Below, in pieces: positions 18,283 to 27,882 of a stretch of 64,000 nucleotides of DNA. Position 1 is the stretch's first letter. Each line of letters begins with the position of its first letter. The stretch comes from Pseudoxanthomonas sp. PXM02 (GTDB taxonomy: Bacteria; Pseudomonadota; Gammaproteobacteria; Xanthomonadales; Xanthomonadaceae): assembly GCF_014851805.1 (NCBI RefSeq), contig NZ_JACVAK010000001.1, positions 1,674,001-1,738,000 on the forward strand. The letters are read 5' to 3'. The translations under genes were made by a program, and so were the position numbers. The notes below the pieces were generated by a model that saw only the letters and a list, made by a program, of their open reading frames with translations, did not search any database and was not told where the DNA came from.

Positions 18283-18284
18283 CC

Positions 18285-21200
18285 ATGCGCGCCTCTCCAT
18301 TGATGACCGCGATCGGCCTCGCCCTGCTGCTGCACGTCGGCAGCGGCCTTGCACAGCCGGTCGAACCACCCGCCAGCACGCCCACCGCCGCCGATCCCGC
18401 CTTCCAGGGACCGGCCGGCAGCCTGGGCCGCTTCGTCGTGGACCTGCCGCAGGGCGGCACGCTGTGGGCGATCGAAGATCCCACCCTCGGCGAACCCGTG
18501 CTCAACGTGCAGGCCGCCTCGATGGTGCCGTTCGAGGACGGCCGCATCACCCAGCCCGTGCGCTTCCACGGCTACAGCAACTACGCGGCGTTCTACGAGC
18601 GCCTGGAGGTAGCGGTCTACCGCGGCACCGATGCCGACCGCGTGCGCCCCATCGCCACGTTCGACCTGCCGGTCGGCGCGGTGACGCAGGCGCAATGGGA
18701 CGGCGTGCTGCCGGCCGAAGTGCGCGCCCAGGTCGGCGACACGTTGCAATACGTCGCGCGCGCGTACGCTGCCGATGGCAGCTTCGACGAGACCGCCGCG
18801 CAGTCGATCCAGCTGGTGACGCCCGCCGACCACGCCCGCGGCGTGCAGGTGTTGCGCGACCAGCTGCAGCGCGAGCGCACGGAGACGGTCGACACGCTGG
18901 GCGCCGAGTCGCTGCAGGTCAGCGACTCCATCTACGGCACCAGCAACCTGCGCCTGCGCAACATCCCGGTGTACGGCTCGCGCGTGCGCATCCTCGGCCA
19001 GCAGATCCCGGACACGATGCAGGTGACCATCGACGGTCAGGTCTTCCCGATCGACCAGGAGCGCAAGTTCGTCGCCGAGTTCCTGCAGCCGGTCGGATCG
19101 CACCGTTACGACGTGAAAGTCACCGATGGCCGGCAGGTGGTGACCGAAACCGCGCTGGATGTCGATGTCACTGGCCGCTACGTCTTCGTCACCGCGCTCG
19201 CCGACCTGACCCTGTCGCGCAACGAGGCCAGCGGCTCGACCGATGCGCTGGCCGACGACATCCAGCGCGACGACGGTTTCCTCAGCGAAGGCCGGCTGGC
19301 GTTCTATGCGAAGGGCAAGTGGCGCGGAAAGTACCTGGTCACGGCCCAGGCCGACACCTACGAGAGCGAACTGGGCAACCTGTTCGACGGATTCTTCGAT
19401 GCGCAGCCCTACGACATCTTCCGTCGCCTCGATCCGGACCAGTACTACCCGGTGTACGGCGACGACTCGCGCACGTATCGCGATGTCGACAGCCAGGGCA
19501 AGCTGTACGTGCGCGCGGAGTGGGACCAGAACCGCGCGGTGTGGGGCAACTTCCTCACCGGCTTCGACGGCACCGAGTACGCGCAGTATCCACGCGCGCT
19601 GTACGGCGCCGCGCTGGACTGGCGCTCGCGCGCGGCGACGCCGCTGGGCGATCCGCGCAGCCTGCTGAAGGTGTTCGGCTCCGAAGCGCAGACCGCGATG
19701 GGCCACACCGAATTCCTCGGCACCGGCGGCAGCCTGTACTACCTGCGCCATACCGACGTGCTGCCGGGCTCGGAACAGGTGGTGCTGGAAGTGCGCGACC
19801 CCACCACCGGCCGCGTCGAGGCGCGGGTGAACCTGCAGTCCGGCGTCGATTACGAGATGGATGATCTGCAGGGCCGCCTGCTGCTGACGCGTCCGCTCAG
19901 CCAGATCACCCGCGAGAACGTGCGTACGCTCACGCGCGATGCGCCGCTGGACGGCTGGCGGCACCTGCTGCTGGTCGATTACGAATACGTGCCGGCGGGT
20001 TTCGACGGCGACGATGCCACCGTCGGCCTGCGCGGGCGCCACTGGTTCGGCGACCACGTCGCCGTGGGCGGCACCTATGTCGACGAGAACCGCGGCGGCG
20101 ACGACTACTCGCTGCGCGCGGCCGACCTGACGCTGCAGGCGGGGCGCGGCACCTACCTGCGCATCGAGAACAGCCGCACGGAAGCGACGGTGGCGCCGGT
20201 GTTCTATTCCGACAACGGCGGCCTGAGTTTCGTGCAGCGCAATCCGGCCACGGATGCGCGCTCGGGCACGGCGCGGTTGATCGAAGCGCGCGCCAACCTG
20301 CAGGAACTCGGCTGGACCGACAACGAATGGTCGATGGGCGCATGGCGTCGCGAGATCGATGCGGGCTTCTCGATCAGCCGCCAGGACACCGGGGAAGCGA
20401 TCGAGGAATACGGCGCGGAATTCCTCGGCTACCTCACCGAGGACTTCAGCCTCTATGGCCGCTACACGCACGCCGAGCGCGGCACGAACACGCTGGAACA
20501 GACCCAGCTGACCGCCGACTGGCAGATCACGCCCGACGGGCGCCTGGGCGGCGAAGTGCGGCAGCTTTCCGAAGAGGTGGCCGGTGTCGGCACGGACGCC
20601 ACCCTGCTGGCCCTGAGCTATCGGCAGCGGATCGGCGCCACCTGGGAACTCTACGGTGTCGGCCAGTACACGCTCGACGACGATGGCGGGCGCTACGCGC
20701 GTAACGATCTGCTGACGCTCGGCGGCAAGTACCTGTTCGGCGACCGCTCCAGCGTGGGCCTGGAAGCAAGCAGCGGCAGCCGCGGCCAGGGCGCGAAGGT
20801 GGATGGCGAGTACCGCTTCGGTCCCGACCACACCGTGTACGGCGCCTACAGCTACAGCACCGACCGCACCACGCGCGACGCGCTGTTCGACCGCAGCCTG
20901 CAGACCGGCTGGACGCTGGGCCAGCGCTGGCAGCTCAATTCGCAGGTCAACGTCTACAACGAGAGCCAGTTCATCCAGGAGCGGCAGCGCGGCAGCGAAG
21001 GCCTGGTGCATACGCTGGGCATGGACTTCCGCCCCGCCCCGTCGTGGAACCTTGGCTTCACCGTCATGGACGGCACGCTGGACGCGACCACCGGCCGCGT
21101 CGACCGGCGCGCCTACAGCGTCACCGGCGGGCGTACCGATGCGCGCACCGACTGGTCGAGCAAGCTCGAGTACCGGCGCGACAGCGGCGCGGAACAGCGC

Positions 21201-21821
21201 GAGCAGTGGGTCACCACGCACCGCCTGCTCCACCGCCTCAACGAAGACTGGCGTGTGGCGTTGCGCGCGAACTACGCCGATACGCAGGACGATCTGAATC
21301 CCGCCGCCGGCGCGAAACTGGCCGAAGCGAGCCTCGGCTTCGCCTGGCGTCCGCACGACAGCACGCGCTGGGCCGCGTTCGGCAAGTACACCTACCTGTA
21401 CGACCGCGTGTCCGCCGGCCAGGTCGACGCCGACCAGTACGACCAGCGCTCGCACGTGCTGTCGCTGGAAGGCACCTGGCAGATGGCGGACCGCTGGCAG
21501 ATGGCGGGCAAGCTTGCCGGGCGCTGGGGCGAATACCGGCTGGGCCGCGGCGAAGGCGCGTGGCTGGACAGCCGCACCGACTTCGCCGCGCTGCAGATGC
21601 GCTACCACCTGATCCGTCGCTGGGACGCGCTGGCCGAACACCGCTGGCTGCGCGTGCGCGACGGTGGCGACCGCAGCGGTTGGCTGATCGGCGTGGACCG
21701 GCAGATCAGCGACCACTTCAAGGTCGGCGTGGGCTACAACTTCACCGACTTCAGCGGCGACCTGACCCAGCTCGACTACGACTACCAGGGCTGGTTCCTC
21801 AACATCGCCGGCTACTACTGA
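18285..21821 (+). CDS. Outer-membrane beta-barrel partner of the fibre protein (fibre locus gene C)
   Basis: A 1178-residue protein with a signal peptide (MRASPLMTAIGLALLLHVGS, then GLAQP) and GGAGAG 8 nt before the ATG; it starts two bases after the fibre stop. The N-terminal periplasmic or plug-like part (about 40-300) contains GGTLWAIEDPTLGEPVLNV and RFHGYSNYAAFYERLEVAVY. From about residue 300 onward the sequence alternates aromatic and polar residues in amphipathic strands (YPVYGDDSRTY, KLYVRAEWDQNRAVWGNF) to a terminal aromatic residue (WFLNIAGYY), as barrel-assembly substrates do. Comparable DUF11/SdrD plus barrel gene pairs occur in other Proteobacteria, some with OmpA domains. Anchoring or exporting the fibre is inferred. 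Confidence 0.75.
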   Translation: MRASPLMTAIGLALLLHVGSGLAQPVEPPASTPTAADPAFQGPAGSLGRFVVDLPQGGTLWAIEDPTLGEPVLNVQAASMVPFEDGRITQPVRFHGYSNYAAFYERLEVAVYRGTDADRVRPIATFDLPVGAVTQAQWDGVLPAEVRAQVGDTLQYVARAYAADGSFDETAAQSIQLVTPADHARGVQVLRDQLQRERTETVDTLGAESLQVSDSIYGTSNLRLRNIPVYGSRVRILGQQIPDTMQVTIDGQVFPIDQERKFVAEFLQPVGSHRYDVKVTDGRQVVTETALDVDVTGRYVFVTALADLTLSRNEASGSTDALADDIQRDDGFLSEGRLAFYAKGKWRGKYLVTAQADTYESELGNLFDGFFDAQPYDIFRRLDPDQYYPVYGDDSRTYRDVDSQGKLYVRAEWDQNRAVWGNFLTGFDGTEYAQYPRALYGAALDWRSRAATPLGDPRSLLKVFGSEAQTAMGHTEFLGTGGSLYYLRHTDVLPGSEQVVLEVRDPTTGRVEARVNLQSGVDYEMDDLQGRLLLTRPLSQITRENVRTLTRDAPLDGWRHLLLVDYEYVPAGFDGDDATVGLRGRHWFGDHVAVGGTYVDENRGGDDYSLRAADLTLQAGRGTYLRIENSRTEATVAPVFYSDNGGLSFVQRNPATDARSGTARLIEARANLQELGWTDNEWSMGAWRREIDAGFSISRQDTGEAIEEYGAEFLGYLTEDFSLYGRYTHAERGTNTLEQTQLTADWQITPDGRLGGEVRQLSEEVAGVGTDATLLALSYRQRIGATWELYGVGQYTLDDDGGRYARNDLLTLGGKYLFGDRSSVGLEASSGSRGQGAKVDGEYRFGPDHTVYGAYSYSTDRTTRDALFDRSLQTGWTLGQRWQLNSQVNVYNESQFIQERQRGSEGLVHTLGMDFRPAPSWNLGFTVMDGTLDATTGRVDRRAYSVTGGRTDARTDWSSKLEYRRDSGAEQREQWVTTHRLLHRLNEDWRVALRANYADTQDDLNPAAGAKLAEASLGFAWRPHDSTRWAAFGKYTYLYDRVSAGQVDADQYDQRSHVLSLEGTWQMADRWQMAGKLAGRWGEYRLGRGEGAWLDSRTDFAALQMRYHLIRRWDALAEHRWLRVRDGGDRSGWLIGVDRQISDHFKVGVGYNFTDFSGDLTQLDYDYQGWFLNIAGYY

Positions 21822-21836
21822 GCGGACGGTGCGCCG

Positions 21837-24800
21837 TCAGCGGGGCGGCGGCGACTTGCCGAACAGGCGCTGCCACCAGCCCGTCGCGCGCGGCTTGCCG
21901 CGGTACGCCATGTCGCCGGGCACGCACAGCACGACGTCGGTGCCCTTGCCTGCGGCCGATCGCAGGTCGAGCGTGGCGCCGATGCGCTTGGCGCGCTCGC
22001 GCATGCCGGGCATGCCCCAGTGGCCGCTGCGCCCGCCGGCCCGCACGACCTCGGGCGGCATGCCCACGCCGTCGTCGCGCACCCGCACCAGCAGCAGGTC
22101 CCGCTCGTAGGCCAGTTCGACCACCACATGCCCTGCGCGCGCGTGCTGGAACGCATTGATCACCGCTTCGCGCGCGATGCGATACACCTCTTCGCACACC
22201 AGCGGATCCAGCGCGCGCGTGGCGCCGTCCACGACCATGCGGAAATCGACGGCGTAGTCGGGCACCAATTCCTCGCCCAGGTCGGCGAGCATCTCGGGCA
22301 ACTCGCCCGGCGCATGCGCACGCAGGTCCAGCACGCGGTCGCGCGCCTCGCCCATCACATCATCGGCCCGCTGCAGCACGCGCTCCATCGCCGCATGCGA
22401 CGGCGCATCCCTGCCCAGCGATTCGGCCACCGCATGGAAGCGCAGGATCAGGCCCTGCACGCTCTGCAACAGCGTGTCGTGCAGCTCGCGCGCGATGCGC
22501 TCGCGTTCGCGATGGCGCTCCTGCAGGCGCTCGCGGATCTGCGCGGACAGGTGGCGCAGGCGCAGCAGGTAGGCGATCCACAACAGCGAGACGCCGAGGA
22601 TGATCGACAGCGCCCTGAACCACGGCGTCTGGTAGTAGCGCGGCGCGATGACGATGGGCAACGAAGCGCCCACCTCGTTCCACACGCCGTCGTTGTTGGC
22701 GGCCACCACGCGGAACACGTACGCCCCCGGGCCGGGATCGTTGTAGAACGCGGTGCGGCGCGTACCTGCGTCCTGCCAGCCGTCGTCGTAACCCTCCAGC
22801 TTGTAGCGGAAGCGCACGCGCTCCGGAATGGACAGGCTGAGCGCGGTGTAGGCGATCTGCAGGTTGCGCGTACCGGGCGGCAGCCGCAGGGTGTCGCCGT
22901 GCACGCGATGCATGCGCTCGTCGGCGGCCAGCGACAGCACCGTCACCGGCGGGGGCGTGGGATTGCGCCGGATCGCCGCCGGATCGATCGCCACAACGCC
23001 GCTGGTGGTGGCGAACCACACGCGCCCGTCGCGCCCCTCCGCCGCCGTGGGAATCGGGCGGAACTGCGCGGGCACGCCGGGCATGCCATCGAGGAAATCG
23101 AACTGCTCGTAGCGCGGCGTGGCCGCTTCGAACAGGTGCGGCACCTCGGCGCCCTTCACGTGCACCACGCCCAGCGCACCGTTCAACCACAGATCGCCGC
23201 CGCGCGTCTGGACGATGCCGGTGATGCCGCGGAACGGACTGTCCGCCGGCGCGCGCAACGTGCGCACCTTGCCCTGGGCGTAGTGCGCCAGGCCGCGCTC
23301 GCCGCCGATCCAGATGCCGCCCTGCCCCTCCAGCAGCGCGGTGACATTGCCCACGTCCAGGCCGTCCGCCGACCCGATCGCCTGCACGGCGTCACCGCGC
23401 ATCACCGCGATCTGGTTGCGCGCATAGCCCATCCACAGCGCGCCATCCGCAGCCGGCAGCAGCACCAGCGGCGAAGAGCCGGGCGGCAGGCCCTTGCGCC
23501 CGCGCAGCTGCCGCCAGCGCCCCTGCTCCAGGCGATGGATGCCGGGCGTGTTCAACGACACCCACAGCACGCCGTTCGCGTCGTGCGCGATCGCCTGCAC
23601 GCCGGAGTAGCCGGAGACCGGCAGCGGCGTCACCGGCGTCGCGCGTCCGTCGCGCCATGCCCACAGCCCACCGGGCCCACCCAGCCACACGGTGCCGTCG
23701 CGATCGCGATGCGCAGCCGTCAGCGGAGCCGGCAGATCCAGTTCGCCCACGCGCGTGCCGTCGAGCACCATCAGCGGACGGTTGCGGCTGCCTGCCAGCA
23801 GCGTGCCGTCCGGGCCGGCCACGATCGCGAAATCCTGCGCACCGTCGGGCAGCATCGCGGGAATGACGTTGGTATGGCGGAAGCGGTCCAGGCCGCGGCT
23901 GCTGCCGACCCATATCGTGCCTTCGCGGTCCTCCAGCACCGGCAGCAGGTAGTCGGCACTCAGGCCGTCGTCCTGGCGGAAGGACTCGAACGTCGCCGCA
24001 TCCTTTGCCGATCCCTGCACGGACGGCCGCGACAGCCGCCGCACGCCCTCGCCCATCGTGGTGGCCCACAGCGTGCCGTCGCGATCGAACAGCAGGCCGG
24101 CCGACGGCGCGGACAACACCGGCGTGGCGGTCGCGCCGTCGAGCGACAGCCGTCGTACGCCCCCTTCGTTCTCCGCGATCCACAACGCACCATCCGGCGC
24201 CTGCGCGATCTGGCTGATGCGGCCGACCCTGGCACCGATCGTCTCGAACGCCTGCGTGCCCTTGCGCAGCCGCGCGATGCCGGCATCGGTGGCCAGCCAC
24301 AGCGTGCCGTCGCGGTCGGCGAACAGCGTGCGCGCCTGCGTACCCGGTACGCGCCACTCGCGTTCGGCGCGATACCAGCGCCCTTCGTGCAGGTAGACCA
24401 GTCCGCTGAACGTCGCCGCCCACAAACGACCATCGGGCCCCTGCGCGAACCGGAACACCGTGCTCGTCGGCAGCCCTTGCGCTTCGCCGTAATGGGTCAG
24501 GCGGCCCTCGCGCAGGAACGACACCGCGCCGTAGCGGAAGCCGATCCACAATCCACCGTCGGCGGTAGCGTGCAGCGTGGAGATGCTGGTGGCCGGGAAG
24601 GCCTGTTCCCCTGGCGGCTCGTAGCGTTCGAACTGCACGCCATCGAAGCGGAACAGTCCCACCTGCGTGGCCAGCCACAGGTAACCGTCGGTGGTCTGCG
24701 CCAGCGCAGTGACCTGTCCCGGTGCGCCTTCCTTCACCGTCCATGCGGTGTGGTGGAACTGGCCGATCTGTCGCTGCGGATCCAGCGCGTGCGCAAGATG

Positions 24801-24884
24801 GCAGGCGAGCAGCAGGCATGCCGCGGCGATCCACCTGTGCAGGCGTTCCGTGCATCCGACAGCCTTCATGCGCGCACTCGCCAC
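21837..24884 (-). CDS. Beta-propeller (Reg_prop) sensor histidine kinase, NarL/HisKA_3 type
   Basis: A 1015-residue membrane kinase. It has a signal peptide, then about 12 two-component propeller repeats (DGYLWLATQVGLFRFDG and similar; residues about 35-640), a Y_Y_Y domain (about 680-745), one transmembrane helix (about 755-775), a HisKA_3 domain with phospho-histidine in RELHDTLLQSVQGL, and a HATPase domain (REAVINAFQHARAG, DDGVGMP, GMPGMRERA). GTG at 24884 is preceded by GGAGGGGG; ATG five codons later is an alternative. Such kinases sense periplasmic ligands, often saccharides. The likely partner is the NarL-type regulator at 26992-27654. It converges on the fibre locus with a 15-nt gap. 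Confidence 0.9.
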   Translation of the reverse strand: MASARMKAVGCTERLHRWIAAACLLLACHLAHALDPQRQIGQFHHTAWTVKEGAPGQVTALAQTTDGYLWLATQVGLFRFDGVQFERYEPPGEQAFPATSISTLHATADGGLWIGFRYGAVSFLREGRLTHYGEAQGLPTSTVFRFAQGPDGRLWAATFSGLVYLHEGRWYRAEREWRVPGTQARTLFADRDGTLWLATDAGIARLRKGTQAFETIGARVGRISQIAQAPDGALWIAENEGGVRRLSLDGATATPVLSAPSAGLLFDRDGTLWATTMGEGVRRLSRPSVQGSAKDAATFESFRQDDGLSADYLLPVLEDREGTIWVGSSRGLDRFRHTNVIPAMLPDGAQDFAIVAGPDGTLLAGSRNRPLMVLDGTRVGELDLPAPLTAAHRDRDGTVWLGGPGGLWAWRDGRATPVTPLPVSGYSGVQAIAHDANGVLWVSLNTPGIHRLEQGRWRQLRGRKGLPPGSSPLVLLPAADGALWMGYARNQIAVMRGDAVQAIGSADGLDVGNVTALLEGQGGIWIGGERGLAHYAQGKVRTLRAPADSPFRGITGIVQTRGGDLWLNGALGVVHVKGAEVPHLFEAATPRYEQFDFLDGMPGVPAQFRPIPTAAEGRDGRVWFATTSGVVAIDPAAIRRNPTPPPVTVLSLAADERMHRVHGDTLRLPPGTRNLQIAYTALSLSIPERVRFRYKLEGYDDGWQDAGTRRTAFYNDPGPGAYVFRVVAANNDGVWNEVGASLPIVIAPRYYQTPWFRALSIILGVSLLWIAYLLRLRHLSAQIRERLQERHRERERIARELHDTLLQSVQGLILRFHAVAESLGRDAPSHAAMERVLQRADDVMGEARDRVLDLRAHAPGELPEMLADLGEELVPDYAVDFRMVVDGATRALDPLVCEEVYRIAREAVINAFQHARAGHVVVELAYERDLLLVRVRDDGVGMPPEVVRAGGRSGHWGMPGMRERAKRIGATLDLRSAAGKGTDVVLCVPGDMAYRGKPRATGWWQRLFGKSPPPR

Positions 24885-25142
24885 CCTGCCCCCTCCGGCA
24901 CTCCTTGAACATCGCTCCAGCGCATCGGCCCTCCCCCCGGGTACGCGACGCGTGCGCGTACTCTACCCGAGCGCCGTATCCGGCCGGCACGGTTCCACCG
25001 CATCCATGCGCGGCGCGACGCTCCCCGATCCGGGGGACGCGGATCGGCCGTCGGACGTGCACGCTGCCCCGGTTTGCCACTGCGCGGATCACGCGGTAGC
25101 GTTCGCCCCCCGCCGAGGTGGACGACGATGAGGGAGGACGGG
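24885..25142. other. Divergent promoter region, kinase/MOSC
   Basis: This 258-nt gap separates two divergent starts. Apart from the two Shine-Dalgarno sequences (GGAGGGGG for the kinase, GGAGG for the MOSC gene) I see no convincing motif in it. Confidence 0.4.
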
Positions 25143-25835
25143 ATGGAAACCAGCACGCCACTGCTGACGCTGCATGTGGGCAAGGTCCAGCCGTACACGC
25201 GTGCGGGCACCACCAGCGCCATCGCCAAGCACGCGGTCGACGGACGCCGGCGCATCACCGCGCTCGGACTGGTCGACGACGAGCAGGCGGACCTTCGCGT
25301 CCATGGCGGCGTGGACAAGGCCCTCCATCACTACCCGCTCGATCACTACGCCGCCTGGCGGCAGGAGCTTTCGCATCCGCTGCTGGACGCCGCAGGCGCC
25401 TTCGGCGAGAACCTCTCCACGCTCGGCTGGACCGAGGACACGATCCACTTCGGCGACATCGTGCAGGCCGGCAGCGCCGTGCTGCAGGTCTCGCAGGGGC
25501 GCCAGCCCTGCTGGAAACTCAACGACCGCTTCGACCAGCCGCAGATGGCGCGCCGGCTGCAATCCACCGGCCGCACCGGCTGGTACTACCGCGTGCTGGA
25601 CGCGGGCGCGATCGCCGCGGGCGACCAGCTGACCGTCATCGAGCGACCGCATCCCCGCTGGCCGCTCAGCCTGCTGATGGACATGCTGTTCCAGCGCACG
25701 CTCGACCTGGATCTGCTGCGCGCCGCGAGCGAACTGCCATTGCCGCCATCGTGGAAAAAGCTGATCGACCATCGCCTGGAACGCAACGAAGTCGAATCCT
25801 GGAAGAAGCGCCTGGAGGGCCCGGAGGCGTCATGA
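25143..25835 (+). CDS. MOSC domain protein (YiiM-like)
   Basis: A 230-residue protein with a MOSC domain (residues about 15-165) and the 3-alpha helical bundle found in YiiM-type proteins (about 170-225). The signature FGENLSTLGWTEDTIHFGD and the conserved cysteine region GRQPCWKLNDRF mark the presumed molybdenum cofactor site. E. coli YiiM reduces N-hydroxylated bases such as 6-hydroxylaminopurine, so detoxification of N-hydroxy compounds is likely. The start METSTP has GGAGG upstream. mobA and moeA, which make the cofactor, are about 8 kb away. Confidence 0.85.
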   Translation: METSTPLLTLHVGKVQPYTRAGTTSAIAKHAVDGRRRITALGLVDDEQADLRVHGGVDKALHHYPLDHYAAWRQELSHPLLDAAGAFGENLSTLGWTEDTIHFGDIVQAGSAVLQVSQGRQPCWKLNDRFDQPQMARRLQSTGRTGWYYRVLDAGAIAAGDQLTVIERPHPRWPLSLLMDMLFQRTLDLDLLRAASELPLPPSWKKLIDHRLERNEVESWKKRLEGPEAS

Positions 25836-25919
25836 TCCCGCCGGATGGCGCGACGGCACGCAGGCGTCGTTCGCCGACGCCTGCGCGCTGCTCCGATGAC
25901 GGATTACGCCGGGACGACC

Positions 25920-26897
25920 TCAGCTCGACGCGAACGCCAGCAGATCGGTGTTGAGCTGTTCGCGACTGGTATCGCCCAGCGAATGCGAGCCGCCGGGATA
26001 GATCTTCAGCGTGGCGTTCGGCACCAGCTTGGCCGACAGTTTCGCCGAGGCATCGATCGGCACGATCTGGTCGTCGGCGCCGTGGATGATCAGCGTGGGC
26101 ACGTCGAACTTCTTCAGGTCTTCGGTGAAGTCGGTTTCCGAGAACGCCTTGATGCAGTCGTACGCGTTCTTGAAGCCGGACTGCATGCCCTGCGTCCACC
26201 ACGCGCGGATGTTGCCTTCGGACACCTTCGCGCCCGGCCGGTTGTAGCCGAAGAACGGCCCGGTGGCGACGTCGAGGAAGAACTGCGCGCGATCGGCGAG
26301 ATAGGCCTGGCGGAAACCGTCGAACACCGACATCGGCAGGCCACCGGGATTGGCGTCGGTCTTCAGCATGATCGGCGGCACCGCGCCCATCAGCACGGCT
26401 TTCTTCACCCGCTTGGTGCCGTGGCGGCCGATGTAGCGCGCGACTTCGCCGCCACCGGTCGAGTGGCCGATCATCACCACATCCTTGACGCCCAGGTGCT
26501 CGAACAGCTGTTCGAGATCGTCGGCATAGGTGTCCATCTCGTTGCCATGCCAGGGCTGGCTGGAGCGGCCATGGCCGCGACGGTCGTGGGCGATGCAACG
26601 GAAGCCGTTGCTGGCCAGGTGGAAGATCTGCGGATCCCACGCGTCGGCGCTCAGTGGCCAGCCGTGGCTGAAGGAGACCACGGGCCCCTTGCCCCAGTCC
26701 TTGTACCAGATCGTCGTGCCGTCTTTGGTGGTGAACGTGGCCATGCGTCGTTCCTCGTGAGGGAGGGGGGAAGGAGAGGCGCCCGCGGCCGCCAGCGGCA
26801 ACGCGGGAAGTGCGGCGAGTGCGGTGGCAGCCGCGCCGGCGATGACCACGCGGCGGCGCTGCGGGTCGGCAATCGTGGGGTCGTCTGGAATGCGCAT
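25920..26897 (-). CDS. Alpha/beta hydrolase (non-haem chloroperoxidase/arylesterase family), possibly Tat-exported
   Basis: The core of about 274 residues (from [18 protein letters not shown]) is a typical bacterial arylesterase/perhydrolase: oxyanion region [11 protein letters not shown], nucleophile elbow GHSTGGG, catalytic Asp in HGADDQIVP and His in GGSHSLG. Upstream and in frame is a 51-residue leader with [20 protein letters not shown], which looks like a twin-arginine signal. The annotated start at 26897 includes it; an internal ATG at 26744 with GAGGAA upstream would give the usual cytoplasmic length. It lies 94 nt downstream of the NarL-type regulator on the same strand. Substrate unknown. 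Confidence 0.85.
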   Translation of the reverse strand: MRIPDDPTIADPQRRRVVIAGAAATALAALPALPLAAAGASPSPLPHEERRMATFTTKDGTTIWYKDWGKGPVVSFSHGWPLSADAWDPQIFHLASNGFRCIAHDRRGHGRSSQPWHGNEMDTYADDLEQLFEHLGVKDVVMIGHSTGGGEVARYIGRHGTKRVKKAVLMGAVPPIMLKTDANPGGLPMSVFDGFRQAYLADRAQFFLDVATGPFFGYNRPGAKVSEGNIRAWWTQGMQSGFKNAYDCIKAFSETDFTEDLKKFDVPTLIIHGADDQIVPIDASAKLSAKLVPNATLKIYPGGSHSLGDTSREQLNTDLLAFASS

Positions 26898-26991
26898 CGC
26901 GATGTTGCGCCTGTGGGCGTGGAGACCACGTCAGCGTGCGCCTGCAACGACCGGTCGCGATTGCACATCCGTGCGCGACGCAGCGCAGGGG

Positions 26992-27654
26992 TCAGAGCTG
27001 GATGATGCCGCGCTTGATCGCGATGGTGACCGCGTGCGTGCGGTCGTTCGCACCGAGCTTGGACAGGATGCTCTTCATGTGCGCCTTGACGGTCTCTTCC
27101 GAGATGCCGAGGTTGCGCGCCACGCGCTTGTTGGCATTGCCTTCGGCGACCTGTCGCAGCACGTCGATCTCGCGCCCGCTCAGGCCGTCGTCGCCCACGT
27201 GCGCTGCCAGGCTGTCCGCGATCTCGGCGGGCACGCGGCGACCGCCGGCATGCACCGCACGGATGGTGTCGACGAGTTCGCGCCGCAGCATGCTCTTCAG
27301 CAGATAGCCGTGCGCACCGGCGCGCAGCGCGCGCAATGCCTGCACATCGCCCTGGTACGTGGTCAGCACCACGATGCGGGCCATCGGATCCTGCTCGCGG
27401 ATCGCGCGGATCGCGGTGATGCCATCCATGCCCGGCATCTGCAGATCCATCAGCACCACGTCCGGGCGCAACTTCGCATACAGCTCGACCGCTTCGGCAC
27501 CTTCGGTGGCCTCCGCCTGCACCCGCATGTCCGGCTGCGTACCGAGCACCGCGGCGATGCCTTCGCGCAGCAACGGATGATCGTCCACGACCAGCACCCG
27601 GATCGTGCCGTCGGATGCAGGCGGGGGGACGGAAGCGGAAGCGTCCACGGACAC
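26992..27654 (-). CDS. NarL/FixJ-family response regulator
   Basis: A 220-residue regulator: receiver domain with the acidic pocket DDH and phospho-acceptor aspartate in VVLMDLQMPGMDG, the conserved Thr in VVLTTYQGD and Lys in GYLLKSM, followed by a LuxR helix-turn-helix (LSGREIDVLRQVAEGNANKR, then VARNLGISEETVKAHMKSIL). GTG 27654 gives the family's normal length; no strong Shine-Dalgarno is visible and an in-frame ATG lies 96 nt upstream. The probable partner is the HisKA_3 propeller kinase ending at 21837, on the same strand two genes downstream. It is divergent from the AraC-type gene. Confidence 0.85.
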   Translation of the reverse strand: MSVDASASVPPPASDGTIRVLVVDDHPLLREGIAAVLGTQPDMRVQAEATEGAEAVELYAKLRPDVVLMDLQMPGMDGITAIRAIREQDPMARIVVLTTYQGDVQALRALRAGAHGYLLKSMLRRELVDTIRAVHAGGRRVPAEIADSLAAHVGDDGLSGREIDVLRQVAEGNANKRVARNLGISEETVKAHMKSILSKLGANDRTHAVTIAIKRGIIQL

Positions 27655-27882
27655 CGGACCAGGCAAAAGTGCGCGCCACCATACCGCGCGTCCACGCCCG
27701 GCGCGAGGCCCCAATACGGGGGACGACGGCAGGCGGCGGACGTACGCCATGTGCGCCTGCGATCGTGCGGACGGACGGCACCCTGTCCTCCCCCGATCGG
27801 GTGAGGCGATGGCTACGCCGATTGGGGTATCGATGTCGTTCCGGCCCGCGCATCGTGGAAGAAGGGGACCACGCGGCGCGCC

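Noticed and set aside
13713..18284. Upstream extension of the barrel gene frame into the fibre gene
   Set aside because: The frame is open by chance within the repeats; the real start at 18285 has a signal peptide and Shine-Dalgarno.
22020..24908. 962-codon plus-strand frame opposite the propeller kinase
   Set aside because: Arg/His/Gln-rich shadow without family features; the minus-strand kinase is certain.
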